A stretch of 29,681 nt of DNA from Oscillospiraceae bacterium (GTDB taxonomy: Bacteria; Bacillota_A; Clostridia; Oscillospirales; Oscillospiraceae), in contig CADAPN010000039.1 in NCBI GenBank assembly GCA_902789835.1, forward strand, positions 1 through 29,681, in the 5' to 3' direction. How positions within the stretch are numbered: the stretch's first letter is position 1; each line of letters starts with the position of its first letter. The translations under genes were made by a program, and so were the position numbers. Positions 1-7,458 of this stretch are shown here, piece by piece. A model generated the notes under the pieces. It saw only the letters and a list, made by a program, of their open reading frames with translations, was not told the DNA's origin and did no database searches.

Positions 1-84
1 CCGTTTTGTTTTTTAATTATTCCTAAGCGAAGTACGCTGGTTTCAGCTTCTGTTCCATTCATTAACAGGAGGGATGACGCCCCT

Positions 85-1185
85 ATGAAAGTTGTATTGG
101 ACCATCTGACCAAGAAGTTTCCAAGTCGAAATAAAAAGGGTGACACGGTCACCGCCGTCAGTGATTTCTGCTTTGAGGTTCCGGACGGCAGTCTCATCGG
201 CCTGCTGGGCCCTTCCGGCTGCGGCAAGAGCACCGCGCTGAACCTGATCTGCGGCCTGGAGAAGCCCACCTCCGGCAGGATTTTCTTCGGTGACGACGAC
301 GTGACCAATCTCCCGCCCGAAAACCGCGGCGTCGGCCTGGTGTTTCAGAATTACGCTCTCTATCCCCACCTCACCGTCCGGCAGAACATTCTTTTCCCGC
401 TCCAGAACCTCAAGGGCAAGGACCGCCTTTCCAAGGCCGAGATGCTGAAGAAGGCCGACGAGGCGGCAAAACTCGTCCAGATCGAACAGCTCATGGACCG
501 CAAGCCCAGCGAGATGTCCGGTGGCCAGCAGCAGCGCGTCGCCATCGCCCGTGCCTTGGTAAAGCTCCCCCGTGTGCTTCTGCTGGACGAGCCGCTCTCC
601 AACCTGGACGCCCGCCTTCGCCTGCAGACCCGGGAAGAGATCCGGCGGATTCAGCGGGACACCGGCATCACCACCATTTTCGTCACCCACGACCAGGAGG
701 AGGCCATGAGCATCTCCGACCTGATCGTCGTCATGAAAGCCGGCGTCGTCCAGCAGATCGGCAAGCCCCAGGAGGTCTACGACGACCCCTCCAATCTCTT
801 TGTGGCAAAGTTTCTCGGCACGCCGCCCATCAACGTCTTTGAAGGCCGCGTCGCCGGCGGGAAGCTGTTCCTCGACGAGGACGAGGTTCTCCGCGTCGCC
901 GGGGTCGACGACCAGCCTGTCTGGGCCGGTGTTCGCCCCGAGGGCTTTATTCCCCAGGAGGCGGGGCCCCTCTGCTGCCGCCTCGCGGGGGTGGAGGTCA
1001 TGGGCCGGGACACCAGCGTGGTCTCCTCCCATCCGGCGGCGGAGAGCGTCAGCATCCGCTCCATCATCACCGCCGAGCACCACATCGACAAAGACGCCGA
1101 AACCGTGCGTTTTGCGCTCAAGCCCAACAAGGTTTTTCTCTTCCGCCGTGACAGCGAGGAGAGAATCCCCTTCGAGGCCGTCTGA
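85..1185 (+). CDS. Sugar-type ABC transporter ATP-binding protein (MalK/UgpC family)
   Basis: This is the cytoplasmic ATPase that powers the importer encoded by the next three genes. Walker A is GPSGCGKST at residues 42-50, the ABC signature SGGQQQR starts at 145, Walker B is LLLDEP at 165-170, and the switch histidine sits in VTHDQ near 202. The last 120 or so residues form the C-terminal regulatory extension (TOBE/MalK-type), so at 366 aa it has the usual length of carbohydrate or glycerol-phosphate importer ATPases. A short insert follows the first strand (residues 12-20). The start is the ATG 11 nt after AGGAGGG (67-73); an ATG at 74 touches that site and opens only a 4-codon frame. The first permease starts 17 bp downstream. 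The substrate cannot be read from the sequence. MsmX-like ATPases can serve several importers, so sharing is possible. Confidence 0.95.
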   Translation: MKVVLDHLTKKFPSRNKKGDTVTAVSDFCFEVPDGSLIGLLGPSGCGKSTALNLICGLEKPTSGRIFFGDDDVTNLPPENRGVGLVFQNYALYPHLTVRQNILFPLQNLKGKDRLSKAEMLKKADEAAKLVQIEQLMDRKPSEMSGGQQQRVAIARALVKLPRVLLLDEPLSNLDARLRLQTREEIRRIQRDTGITTIFVTHDQEEAMSISDLIVVMKAGVVQQIGKPQEVYDDPSNLFVAKFLGTPPINVFEGRVAGGKLFLDEDEVLRVAGVDDQPVWAGVRPEGFIPQEAGPLCCRLAGVEVMGRDTSVVSSHPAAESVSIRSIITAEHHIDKDAETVRFALKPNKVFLFRRDSEERIPFEAV

Positions 1186-1202
1186 GCGGCGAGGAGCGCA
1201 GC

Positions 1203-2093
1203 ATGGAAAACAAGAACTGGAAGGCCTGGCTGTATCTGCTGCCGGCCATTGCGTTTCTCGGCGTGTTCATGGTCTATCCCCTCGCGGACGTGCTGGTCTA
1301 CTCCTTTGAAGAGGGCTACAACTCCGCGTCCCAGACCTTTTTCGGCACCGGCCTCTATAACTACTCCTACGTTCTCCACGATCCCTACTTTCTCCAGGCG
1401 GTGAAGAACACCTTCATTCTGGTGATCATCACGGTTCCGGTCTCCACGGGCATCGCGCTTCTGATCTCGCTGGGGCTCAACTCCATCCGCCGCCTTCGCG
1501 AGCTCTACCAGACCGTCTTCTTTCTGCCCTATGTCACCAACACCCTGGCCGTCGGGCTGGTGTTCATGATTCTTTTTAAGAAGACCCCCTATTCCGACGG
1601 CATGGTGAATCTTCTGATCAACTGGTTCGGCGGAGAGAGCGTCGACTTCATCGACGGACCCTACTGGGCGAAGATGTTCATCATGTGCTTCTATACGGTC
1701 TGGGTGGTCATGCCCTTCAAGATCCTCATCCTGACCTCCGCCCTGGCCTCGGTGCGGCAGGACTACTACAACGCGGCGAAGATCGACGGCACCTCAAAGT
1801 GGCGCATTTTCACCCGCATTACGCTCCCGATGATTTCGCCCATGATCTTCTACCTCATCATCACCGGCTTCATCGGCGCCTTCAAGGCCTACAGCGACGA
1901 GGTTGCCCTCTTCGGCACGGACCTGAACGCGGCCGGCATGAACACCATTGTCGGCTATGTCTACGACATGCTCTACGGCGACAGCGGCGGCTATCCGTCC
2001 TATGCCTCGGCGGCCGCGCTGATTCTCTTCGCCATCGTCTTCACCATCACGGTCATCAACCTGCTGATCAGCAGGAAGAACGTCCACTACTGA
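1203..2093 (+). CDS. Sugar ABC transporter permease, MalF/UgpA type
   Basis: This is the first of two membrane subunits forming the channel of a CUT1-type importer. The 296-aa protein has about six hydrophobic segments, the first near residues 8-30. It carries the cytoplasmic EAA loop that docks on the ATPase (NAAKIDGTSKWRIF followed by ITLPMISP) in the last third. The start ATG is preceded by GAGGAG at 6 nt. The gene sits 17 bp after the ATPase gene and 13 bp before the second permease, so co-transcription is very likely. No truncation is seen. Substrate specificity is unknown; glycerol-3-phosphate, oligosaccharides and other polyols are all possible for this family. Confidence 0.93.
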   Translation: MENKNWKAWLYLLPAIAFLGVFMVYPLADVLVYSFEEGYNSASQTFFGTGLYNYSYVLHDPYFLQAVKNTFILVIITVPVSTGIALLISLGLNSIRRLRELYQTVFFLPYVTNTLAVGLVFMILFKKTPYSDGMVNLLINWFGGESVDFIDGPYWAKMFIMCFYTVWVVMPFKILILTSALASVRQDYYNAAKIDGTSKWRIFTRITLPMISPMIFYLIITGFIGAFKAYSDEVALFGTDLNAAGMNTIVGYVYDMLYGDSGGYPSYASAAALILFAIVFTITVINLLISRKNVHY

Positions 2094-2106
2094 GGGAGGT
2101 GCGCAC

Positions 2107-3000
2107 ATGGATTATGACGTGATTGAACAGCGCACCCGCCGCCGGGAGACGCTGCGCAAAACCCTCACCTATTTCTTGACGCTGCGCAAAACCCTCACCT
2201 ATTTCTTTCTGAGCATCTGGGCGCTGATCGTGCTCTTCCCCTTCTACTGGATGATTCTAAGCTCTCTCAAAAGCTACAGCGCCTATAACTCCGAGTATAT
2301 TCCGAAGTTCTTTACCCTCGCCCCCACGCTTCAGAACTATAAGGACGCCTTCACCGCCGTCCCGCTCTCCCGCTACTTTCTGAACACGCTGGTCTTCACC
2401 CTCGTGACGACCGCCCTCATGCTGGTGGTGATTCTCTTTGCGGCCTTCGCCTTCGCGCGGCTGGACTTTCCGGGAAAGAACGTGGTTTTCGCCCTGTTTC
2501 TCGCGCTGATGATGATCCCGAACGAGCTGGTCATCATCACGAACTTCGTCACCATCACCGACTGGGGCCTGCGCAACACCTTTACGGGCCTCATTCTCCC
2601 CTCGGTCACCTCGGTGTTCTACATCTATCTGCTGAAGGAGAACTTTGAGCAGATTCCCGACGAGCTCTACAAGGCCGCCAAGGTGGACGGGACCTCAGAC
2701 CTCAAGTACCTCTTCAAGGTCATGCTCCCCATCTGCCAGCCCACCATGGTAACGATTACCATTCTGAAGATCATCGAGTGCTGGAACGCCTACGTCTGGC
2801 CCCGGCTCATCACCGATGACGAAGCCTACTTTCTGGTCTCCAACGGCATTCAGGAGATCCGTGAAAACGGCTTCGGCCGGGAGAACATCCCCGCCATGAT
2901 GGCGGCGGTGGTGGTGATCTCCGTGCCGCTGATCGTGCTGTTTCTGATCTTCCGCAAGAAGGTCATGGCCGGGGTTTCGAGAGGGGGGACCAAGGGATGA
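2107..3000 (+). CDS. Sugar ABC transporter permease, MalG/UgpE type
   Basis: This is the second membrane subunit of the importer, 297 aa with about six transmembrane segments. Its EAA loop reads KAAKVDGTSDLKYLF then VMLPICQP, the typical ATPase-docking sequence. It begins with an ATG behind GGGAGGTG. The N-terminal cytoplasmic tail carries a perfect 30-bp in-frame tandem duplication (residues about 15-34, TLRKTLTYF repeated), which lengthens the tail by ten residues just before the first membrane helix. The stop codon overlaps the ATG of the binding-protein gene (ATGA at 2997-3000), implying translational coupling. The reading frame is intact, so the protein is probably functional. Confidence 0.93.
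   Translation: MDYDVIEQRTRRRETLRKTLTYFLTLRKTLTYFFLSIWALIVLFPFYWMILSSLKSYSAYNSEYIPKFFTLAPTLQNYKDAFTAVPLSRYFLNTLVFTLVTTALMLVVILFAAFAFARLDFPGKNVVFALFLALMMIPNELVIITNFVTITDWGLRNTFTGLILPSVTSVFYIYLLKENFEQIPDELYKAAKVDGTSDLKYLFKVMLPICQPTMVTITILKIIECWNAYVWPRLITDDEAYFLVSNGIQEIRENGFGRENIPAMMAAVVVISVPLIVLFLIFRKKVMAGVSRGGTKG
2148..2207 (+). repeat. Perfect 30-bp tandem duplication inside permease gene
   Basis: Positions 2148-2177 and 2178-2207 are identical. The unit begins gacgctgcgcaaaa and ends tatttctt. It is a multiple of three, so the frame is kept and ten codons are duplicated. It lies in the coding sequence for the cytoplasmic N-terminus of the permease. Confidence 0.95.
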
Positions 3001-4607
3001 TCCGGTTTCGAAGACTCTCTTCCCTGCTTCTCGCGCTGCTGATGCTCCTCTGCGTGCTGCCGCTGAGCGCCTGCCACGGCTCCCGGGACCGCGCGGCTTT
3101 TACGGTGCCGGAGAGTTTTGACCGTTCCAAGCAGTACGAAATCACCTTCTGGGCCAAGAACGACACCAACAAAACCCAGACGGCCATCTACCAGAAGGCC
3201 ATTTCGGACTTCCAGGCCCTGTACCCGAACATCACGGTCAACATGCGGCTCTATACCGATTACGGCCGCATCTACAACGATGTCATCACAAACATCGCCA
3301 CCAACACCACCCCCAACGTCTGCATCACCTATCCCGACCACATCGCCACCTACATGACCGGTTCCGACGTGGTGGTGCCGCTGGATGATCTGTTTGCCGA
3401 TGCGCGCTACGGCCTCGGCGGGTCGGAGCTTCTGTACGATTCGCCGACACAGGAGGAGATCATTCCGCAGTTTCTCAGCGAGTGCACCATCGGCGGCGTT
3501 CACTACGCCGTTCCCTACATGCGTTCCACCGAAGCCTGCTATGTAAACAAGACTCTCCTGGAAAAGCTTGGCTATACGCTTCCGGAAACCCTGACCTGGG
3601 ACTTTGTCTGGGAGGTCTCCGAAGCGGCCGCAAAGAAGGACGCCGACGGCAATTATCTTCTCAATGGTCAGAAGGTCATGATCCCCTTTCTCTACAAGTC
3701 CACCGACAACATGATGATCCAGATGCTCCGCCAGAAGGACGCGGGCTATTCCACCCCAGCCGGCGAGATTCTGATCTTCAACGACACGACCCGCGAGCTG
3801 CTCTCTGACATCGCCGGACACGTGAAAAACGGGGCTTTCTCCACCTTTAAGATTTCAAGCTACCCCGCCAACTTCCTCAACGCCGGCCAGTGCGTCTTCG
3901 CGGTGGACTCCACCGCCGGCGCAACCTGGATGGGCTCGGAAGCGCCGCTGCTGGACATCAGCGCCGACAAGGTGGTGGAGTTTGAGACGGCGGTCCTGCC
4001 CGTTCCCCAGTTTGATCCCGAGCACCCCGCCATGATCTCCCAGGGTCCCTCCGTCTGCGTATTCAACAAGGCCGACCCTCAGGAGGTGCTGGCCTCCTGG
4101 CTCTTTGCCCAGTATCTTCTGACCAACGACGTGCAGATCGCTTACGCCGAGACCGAGGGTTATGTCCCCGTCACCTCCAAGGCGCAGAGCAGTGAGGAAT
4201 ATCAGGACTATCTCTGCCGTGCCGGCGAAGACAACGACCTGCACTATGACGTGAAGATTGCCGCTTCGAAGCTCCTGATGGAAAACACCGCTTATACCTT
4301 CACCACGCCCGTGTTCAACGGCTCCACCTCCCTTCGCGACGCTGCCGGCCAGATGATCGAAGAGGTTACCAAGTCCGTCCGCCGCAGGCAGACCGTGGAC
4401 GAGGCCTACATGGACAAGCTCTTTAACGATGTCAACGCCCTCTACCGCCTCGACCAGGTCAGCATCGCCGCCTCCGGCGGCAAGGCGGATCTCGGCCCGC
4501 TTCCATCCACGTCTGTTGCGCTGCTCACGACGCTGGGCGTTGTCTGGGTCCTGATCCTGGTGTATCTTCTCTTCGACCTGGTCCGTCGGAAAAAGCGGAA
4601 GGAATAA
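2997..4607 (+). CDS. Extracellular solute-binding lipoprotein with C-terminal membrane anchor
   Basis: This is the family 1 solute-binding protein of the importer, which captures the ligand outside the membrane and delivers it to the two permeases. The N-terminus is a lipoprotein signal with lipobox LSAC and Cys26 as the lipid-modified residue. The mature part begins with the typical ITFWAKNDTN strand, and the domain contains a VPYMRSTEACYVNKTLLEK segment usual for this family. At 536 aa it is longer than the usual 420-450. The extra length is C-terminal and ends in a hydrophobic helix (about residues 508-528) followed by a basic RRKKRKE tail, a stop-transfer pattern. The protein therefore seems anchored at both ends, which is uncommon for a binding protein. 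The start overlaps the permease stop. No clear terminator follows. Confidence 0.92.
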   Translation: MIRFRRLSSLLLALLMLLCVLPLSACHGSRDRAAFTVPESFDRSKQYEITFWAKNDTNKTQTAIYQKAISDFQALYPNITVNMRLYTDYGRIYNDVITNIATNTTPNVCITYPDHIATYMTGSDVVVPLDDLFADARYGLGGSELLYDSPTQEEIIPQFLSECTIGGVHYAVPYMRSTEACYVNKTLLEKLGYTLPETLTWDFVWEVSEAAAKKDADGNYLLNGQKVMIPFLYKSTDNMMIQMLRQKDAGYSTPAGEILIFNDTTRELLSDIAGHVKNGAFSTFKISSYPANFLNAGQCVFAVDSTAGATWMGSEAPLLDISADKVVEFETAVLPVPQFDPEHPAMISQGPSVCVFNKADPQEVLASWLFAQYLLTNDVQIAYAETEGYVPVTSKAQSSEEYQDYLCRAGEDNDLHYDVKIAASKLLMENTAYTFTTPVFNGSTSLRDAAGQMIEEVTKSVRRRQTVDEAYMDKLFNDVNALYRLDQVSIAASGGKADLGPLPSTSVALLTTLGVVWVLILVYLLFDLVRRKKRKE

Positions 4608-4642
4608 GGGCGTGTGCCGCCGTCGATTTTGGCAACATTCCC

Positions 4643-4670
4643 TTGATTTTCACACGATTTGGTCTATAAT
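4643..4670 (+). promoter_or_regulatory. Sigma-A-type promoter for the 4728 lipoprotein gene
   Basis: TTGATT at 4643-4648 and a perfect TATAAT at 4665-4670 are separated by 16 bp. The expected transcription start, near 4677, falls inside the palindrome at 4671-4696. The following gene therefore has its own promoter and need not be co-transcribed with the importer. Confidence 0.75.
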
Positions 4671-4696
4671 AATCCTGTTCCCTCGGGAACAGGATT
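4671..4696. promoter_or_regulatory. Perfect 12+12 palindrome directly after the -10 box (operator or 5' hairpin)
   Basis: The arms are aatcctgttccc (4671-4682) and gggaacaggatt (4685-4696) with a 2-nt centre. It abuts TATAAT and covers the predicted transcription start. It has no T-run after it, so it is not a terminator. It could be an operator for an unknown dimeric repressor, or a hairpin protecting the 5' end of the mRNA. Confidence 0.6.
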
Positions 4697-4727
4697 ATAC
4701 CCTTCATCTGATACAAGGAGGAAAAAC

Positions 4728-5594
4728 ATGAAAAAGTATCTTGCACTGATTCTCGCGCTGGTCATGGTGTTCGCCCTGGCCGCCTGCGGACAGAGCGCAA
4801 AGCCCGCCGCCACCGAGGCGCCTGCTGCTTCTGAGGCCCCTGCCGCCACAGAAGAGCCCGCCGCCGAAGAACCCGCTGTCTCTGAGGCCCCTGCCGCCAC
4901 CGAAGAGCCCGCGGCAGAGGAAGCCGCCCCTGCCGAAGAAGCGGCCGAGGCTCCCGCGGAAGTCGCCGTCATGAGCTATGCCGACTTCACCGCCGCCGCG
5001 GTGGACGATCCCGTCTGCGTCGAGACCTATGTCCAGGCCAAGCAGGGCTGGTGGGAAGACAAAGCCACGGTCTACACCCAGGACCAGGACGGCGCCTACT
5101 TCCTGTACAACATGGCCTGCTCCGAGGCCGACTATGCCAAGCTCGTCCCGGGTCAGAAGATCCGCGTCACCGGCTATAAGGCCGAGTGGTCCGGCGAGAT
5201 TGAGATCGTCGATGCCAGCTTCGAGCTGGTGGACGGCGACAGCTTCACCGCAACACCCGTGGATGTCACCGAGCTGCTGGGCAAGGACGAGCTCCTCGCG
5301 CATCAGAACCAGCTGGTCTCCTTCAAGGGCATGACCGTCGAGGCCTATGACGAGAGCGGCGCCGCCTTCGCCTACAAGAACGAGGCCGACAAGACCGACG
5401 ACCTGTATTTCAAGGTCTCCAAGGACGGCCAGACCTATGAGTTCTGCGTGGAGTACTACCTCTGCAACGAAGAGACCGAGGTCTACAAGGCGGTTGAGAA
5501 CCTGAAGGTCGGCGACACCGTCGATCTGGAAGGCTTCCTCTACTGGTACGAGGGACCGAACCCCCACATCACCGCTGTGACCGCCGCCGCCTGA
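4728..5594 (+). CDS. Lipoprotein with Ala/Pro/Glu-rich linker and OB-fold-like domain
   Basis: This is an exported surface lipoprotein of 288 aa. The signal peptide ends in the lipobox LAAC with Cys20. A low-complexity Ala/Glu/Pro/Thr stretch (about residues 26-80) follows, including two copies of a 17-residue repeat; it probably acts as a flexible stalk. The rest has repeated motifs such as VPGQKIRVTGYKAEW and VGDTVDLEGFLYWYEGPNPHI, typical of OB-fold domains found in clostridial lipoproteins. The start is the ATG 7 nt behind AGGAGG (4715-4720); an upstream in-frame start at 4659 would precede the transcription start and lacks a ribosome site. It has its own promoter and terminator. A ligand or partner is not evident; the position after the importer may be incidental. 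Confidence 0.85.
   Translation: MKKYLALILALVMVFALAACGQSAKPAATEAPAASEAPAATEEPAAEEPAVSEAPAATEEPAAEEAAPAEEAAEAPAEVAVMSYADFTAAAVDDPVCVETYVQAKQGWWEDKATVYTQDQDGAYFLYNMACSEADYAKLVPGQKIRVTGYKAEWSGEIEIVDASFELVDGDSFTATPVDVTELLGKDELLAHQNQLVSFKGMTVEAYDESGAAFAYKNEADKTDDLYFKVSKDGQTYEFCVEYYLCNEETEVYKAVENLKVGDTVDLEGFLYWYEGPNPHITAVTAAA
4830..4931 (+). repeat. Two 51-bp units coding a 17-residue Ser/Glu/Ala/Pro repeat
   Basis: Unit 1 (4830-4880) and unit 2 (4881-4931) both begin tctgaggcccctgccgcca and encode SEAPAATEEPAAEE plus three residues. The copies have diverged slightly at the 3' end. The repeat forms part of the stalk of the lipoprotein and could vary in copy number. Confidence 0.8.
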
Positions 5595-5652
5595 TTCCGA
5601 CCCGGTTTCAAGAGCTCGGATCGGTTTCACCGGCCTGCCAACAGGTATAACG

Positions 5653-5689
5653 AGGCCCATGTGCAAGACGCACATGGGCCTTATTTTTT
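5653..5689 (+). terminator. Rho-independent terminator after the lipoprotein gene
   Basis: A perfect 12-bp stem (aggcccatgtgc, 5653-5664, with its complement 5670-5681) has a 5-nt loop and is followed by TATTTTTTG. It ends the + strand unit and lies just beyond the 3' end of the convergent antiporter gene. Confidence 0.92.
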
Positions 5690-5740
5690 GTCCGGAGCTG
5701 CACGCCGGATGGGTGCATATTCGTTCTGTTTTGCGCCGCT

Positions 5741-7153
5741 TTACGCGTCCGCTTCAGCGGCCTGTGCGGCCTTCTTTGCTGCGACCTCGGATTCCGGGCA
5801 GTCATACTCCCAGTTCCAGGGATTCTTCCGGGTGACGCCGTCGGCAAAGGGGATGAAGATGGACAGAAGACCGAAGGCCGCGAGGATCCAGCAGTACCAC
5901 ATGCTGCCGACCAGGCCGGCGGCCGAGAAGGTCTGTCCGGTGGTGGATGCCTGGGTCGCCAGGCTTGCCGCCACGACGAGCTGGGCACCGTAGGGGATGA
6001 CCCCCTGGAAGACGCAGGAGAAGATATCCAGCAGGGAGGCTGTGCGCCGCGGGTCAACCTTGTAGGTGTGAGAGACCTCGCGCGCCATGTCTCCGGCGAC
6101 GATGATGGCCACCGTGTTGTTGGCCGTGGCACAGTCACAGGCGGAGACCAGAGCGGAGATTCCGACCTGGGCGGACTTGTTGCCTTTCATGACGCCGCGC
6201 AGCTTCTCGATGATCCAGTTGATGCCGCCGTTCTTTGCGATCATGGCAGACATGCCGCCGCACAGGAGCGTCAGGAAGAAGACCTCGTTCATGCCGCAGA
6301 AGCCGTCGTAAATGGCCTGGGCAAAGCCCGCGATATCCATGGAGCCGGTCAGGATACCGATGATACCGGCGGCAAAAATGCCGATCACGAGAACGGCGAA
6401 CACATTCAGGCCGCACAGGGCCAGACCGAGAACAGCCAGATACGGAACGATCTTCAGGATGTTGTAGGACAGGTCGCCCAGGGGGGCGGCGCTCTCCGGC
6501 CGGCCGAAGACCAGCAGCAGAATGAGCGTGATCACGGCGGCGGGCAGCGCGATGAGGAAGTTCACGCGAAACTTGTCCCGCATCTCAACACGCTGGGAAC
6601 GGGTGGCAGCGATGGTGGTGTCGGAGATCATCGAGAGGTTGTCGCCGAACATTCCCCCGCCGACAACCGCCGCAATGACGATGGTGGTGGAGAGATTCCC
6701 TTTCTCCGCCACGCCGATGGCGATGGGAATCAGGGCCGAGATGGTGCCCATGGAGGTGCCGGTGGCGGTGCCGAAGAAGGCGGCGATCACAAACAGGCCG
6801 GCCGCCAGCAGGGCGGGCGGTACCAGGGCAAGGCCGAGGTTGACGGTGGCATCCTTGGCCCCCATGCTGCCGGCGACATTGGCAAACGCCCCTGCCAGCA
6901 TGTAGATGACCAGCATGGTCAGGACATCCACGTTGCCCGCGCCTTTGGCAAAAATCTCAAACTTCTCACTGATGGAGCCTTTTCCCATGCAGAACGCAAC
7001 CAGAACCGCAAGGAACATGGCCGTGACCGACGGGAACATGTAGAAGGCCATCTCCTCTCCCTTAGCCTGGTAAATCAGGCCGGCGCCGAGGTAGACCACG
7101 ATGAAGACCAGGAACGGGATCAGTGCAATCCCGCTTTTTTTCGTACTTTTCAT
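5741..7153 (-). CDS. nhaC: Na+/H+ antiporter, NhaC family
   Basis: This is an integral membrane exchanger of the ion transporter superfamily that exports Na+ (or other small cations or organic ions) against protons. The 470-aa protein has about 11-12 hydrophobic helices. NhaC-like signatures include FGTATGTSMGTISALIPIAIG, split over two helices near residues 125-145, then GGGMFGDNLSMISDTTIAATRSQ, and a second-half motif SACDCATANNTVAIIVAG. The ATG start follows GAGGAG, and the gene has its own consensus promoter at 7263-7291. Related NhaC proteins include tyrosine-linked and malate/lactate antiporters, so the exact substrate is uncertain. It stands alone: the neighbours are an unrelated lipoprotein gene (convergent) and nifJ upstream, separated by about 300 bp. 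Confidence 0.9.
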   Translation of the reverse strand: MKSTKKSGIALIPFLVFIVVYLGAGLIYQAKGEEMAFYMFPSVTAMFLAVLVAFCMGKGSISEKFEIFAKGAGNVDVLTMLVIYMLAGAFANVAGSMGAKDATVNLGLALVPPALLAAGLFVIAAFFGTATGTSMGTISALIPIAIGVAEKGNLSTTIVIAAVVGGGMFGDNLSMISDTTIAATRSQRVEMRDKFRVNFLIALPAAVITLILLLVFGRPESAAPLGDLSYNILKIVPYLAVLGLALCGLNVFAVLVIGIFAAGIIGILTGSMDIAGFAQAIYDGFCGMNEVFFLTLLCGGMSAMIAKNGGINWIIEKLRGVMKGNKSAQVGISALVSACDCATANNTVAIIVAGDMAREVSHTYKVDPRRTASLLDIFSCVFQGVIPYGAQLVVAASLATQASTTGQTFSAAGLVGSMWYCWILAAFGLLSIFIPFADGVTRKNPWNWEYDCPESEVAAKKAAQAAEADA

Positions 7154-7262
7154 GACTCAGCTTCTCCTCTTTTCTTCTTGATGCCCGCAGGCAGTCCCGA
7201 ACCGGGTTTCCTCTGTCATCCGCGTCAGATAACCCTGCACGGCGCCGTGAGGCATCAGCCCG

Positions 7263-7291
7263 AAGATACACGACCCGCCGCGTTTTGTCAA
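7263..7291 (-). promoter_or_regulatory. Sigma-A-type promoter for nhaC
   Basis: Read on the - strand, TTGACA (7291-7286) and TATCTT (7268-7263) are separated by 17 bp and point toward the antiporter gene. The 5' untranslated region would be about 100 nt. The rest of the 305-bp gap between nhaC and nifJ (7154-7458) holds this promoter and the hairpin at 7380-7401; nothing else is seen. Confidence 0.75.
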
Positions 7292-7379
7292 TAGGCTCTG
7301 CAGCTCCGATGCCTGTCTGGCATCCCTGGGGCTTTCTGTTCTCAGGCCCCGGGATCCGGCAGTCTCCGAACGTGGGAAC

Positions 7380-7401
7380 GGCATGACCCGAAGGTCATGC
7401 C
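7380..7401 (-). terminator. UUCG-tetraloop hairpin downstream of nifJ (possible terminator)
   Basis: A perfect 9-bp stem (ggcatgacc and ggtcatgcc) encloses TTCG when read in the direction of nifJ transcription, an exceptionally stable C(UUCG)G loop. It lies 58 bp past the nifJ stop. No T-run follows it on the - strand, so it may be a factor-assisted terminator or an mRNA 3'-end stabiliser rather than a classic intrinsic terminator. Confidence 0.5.
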
Positions 7402-7458
7402 GTCCCGATAAAACCGTTTTAATTCTGTTTGATAATGCTTTCTGCTCCGATTTCCGGA

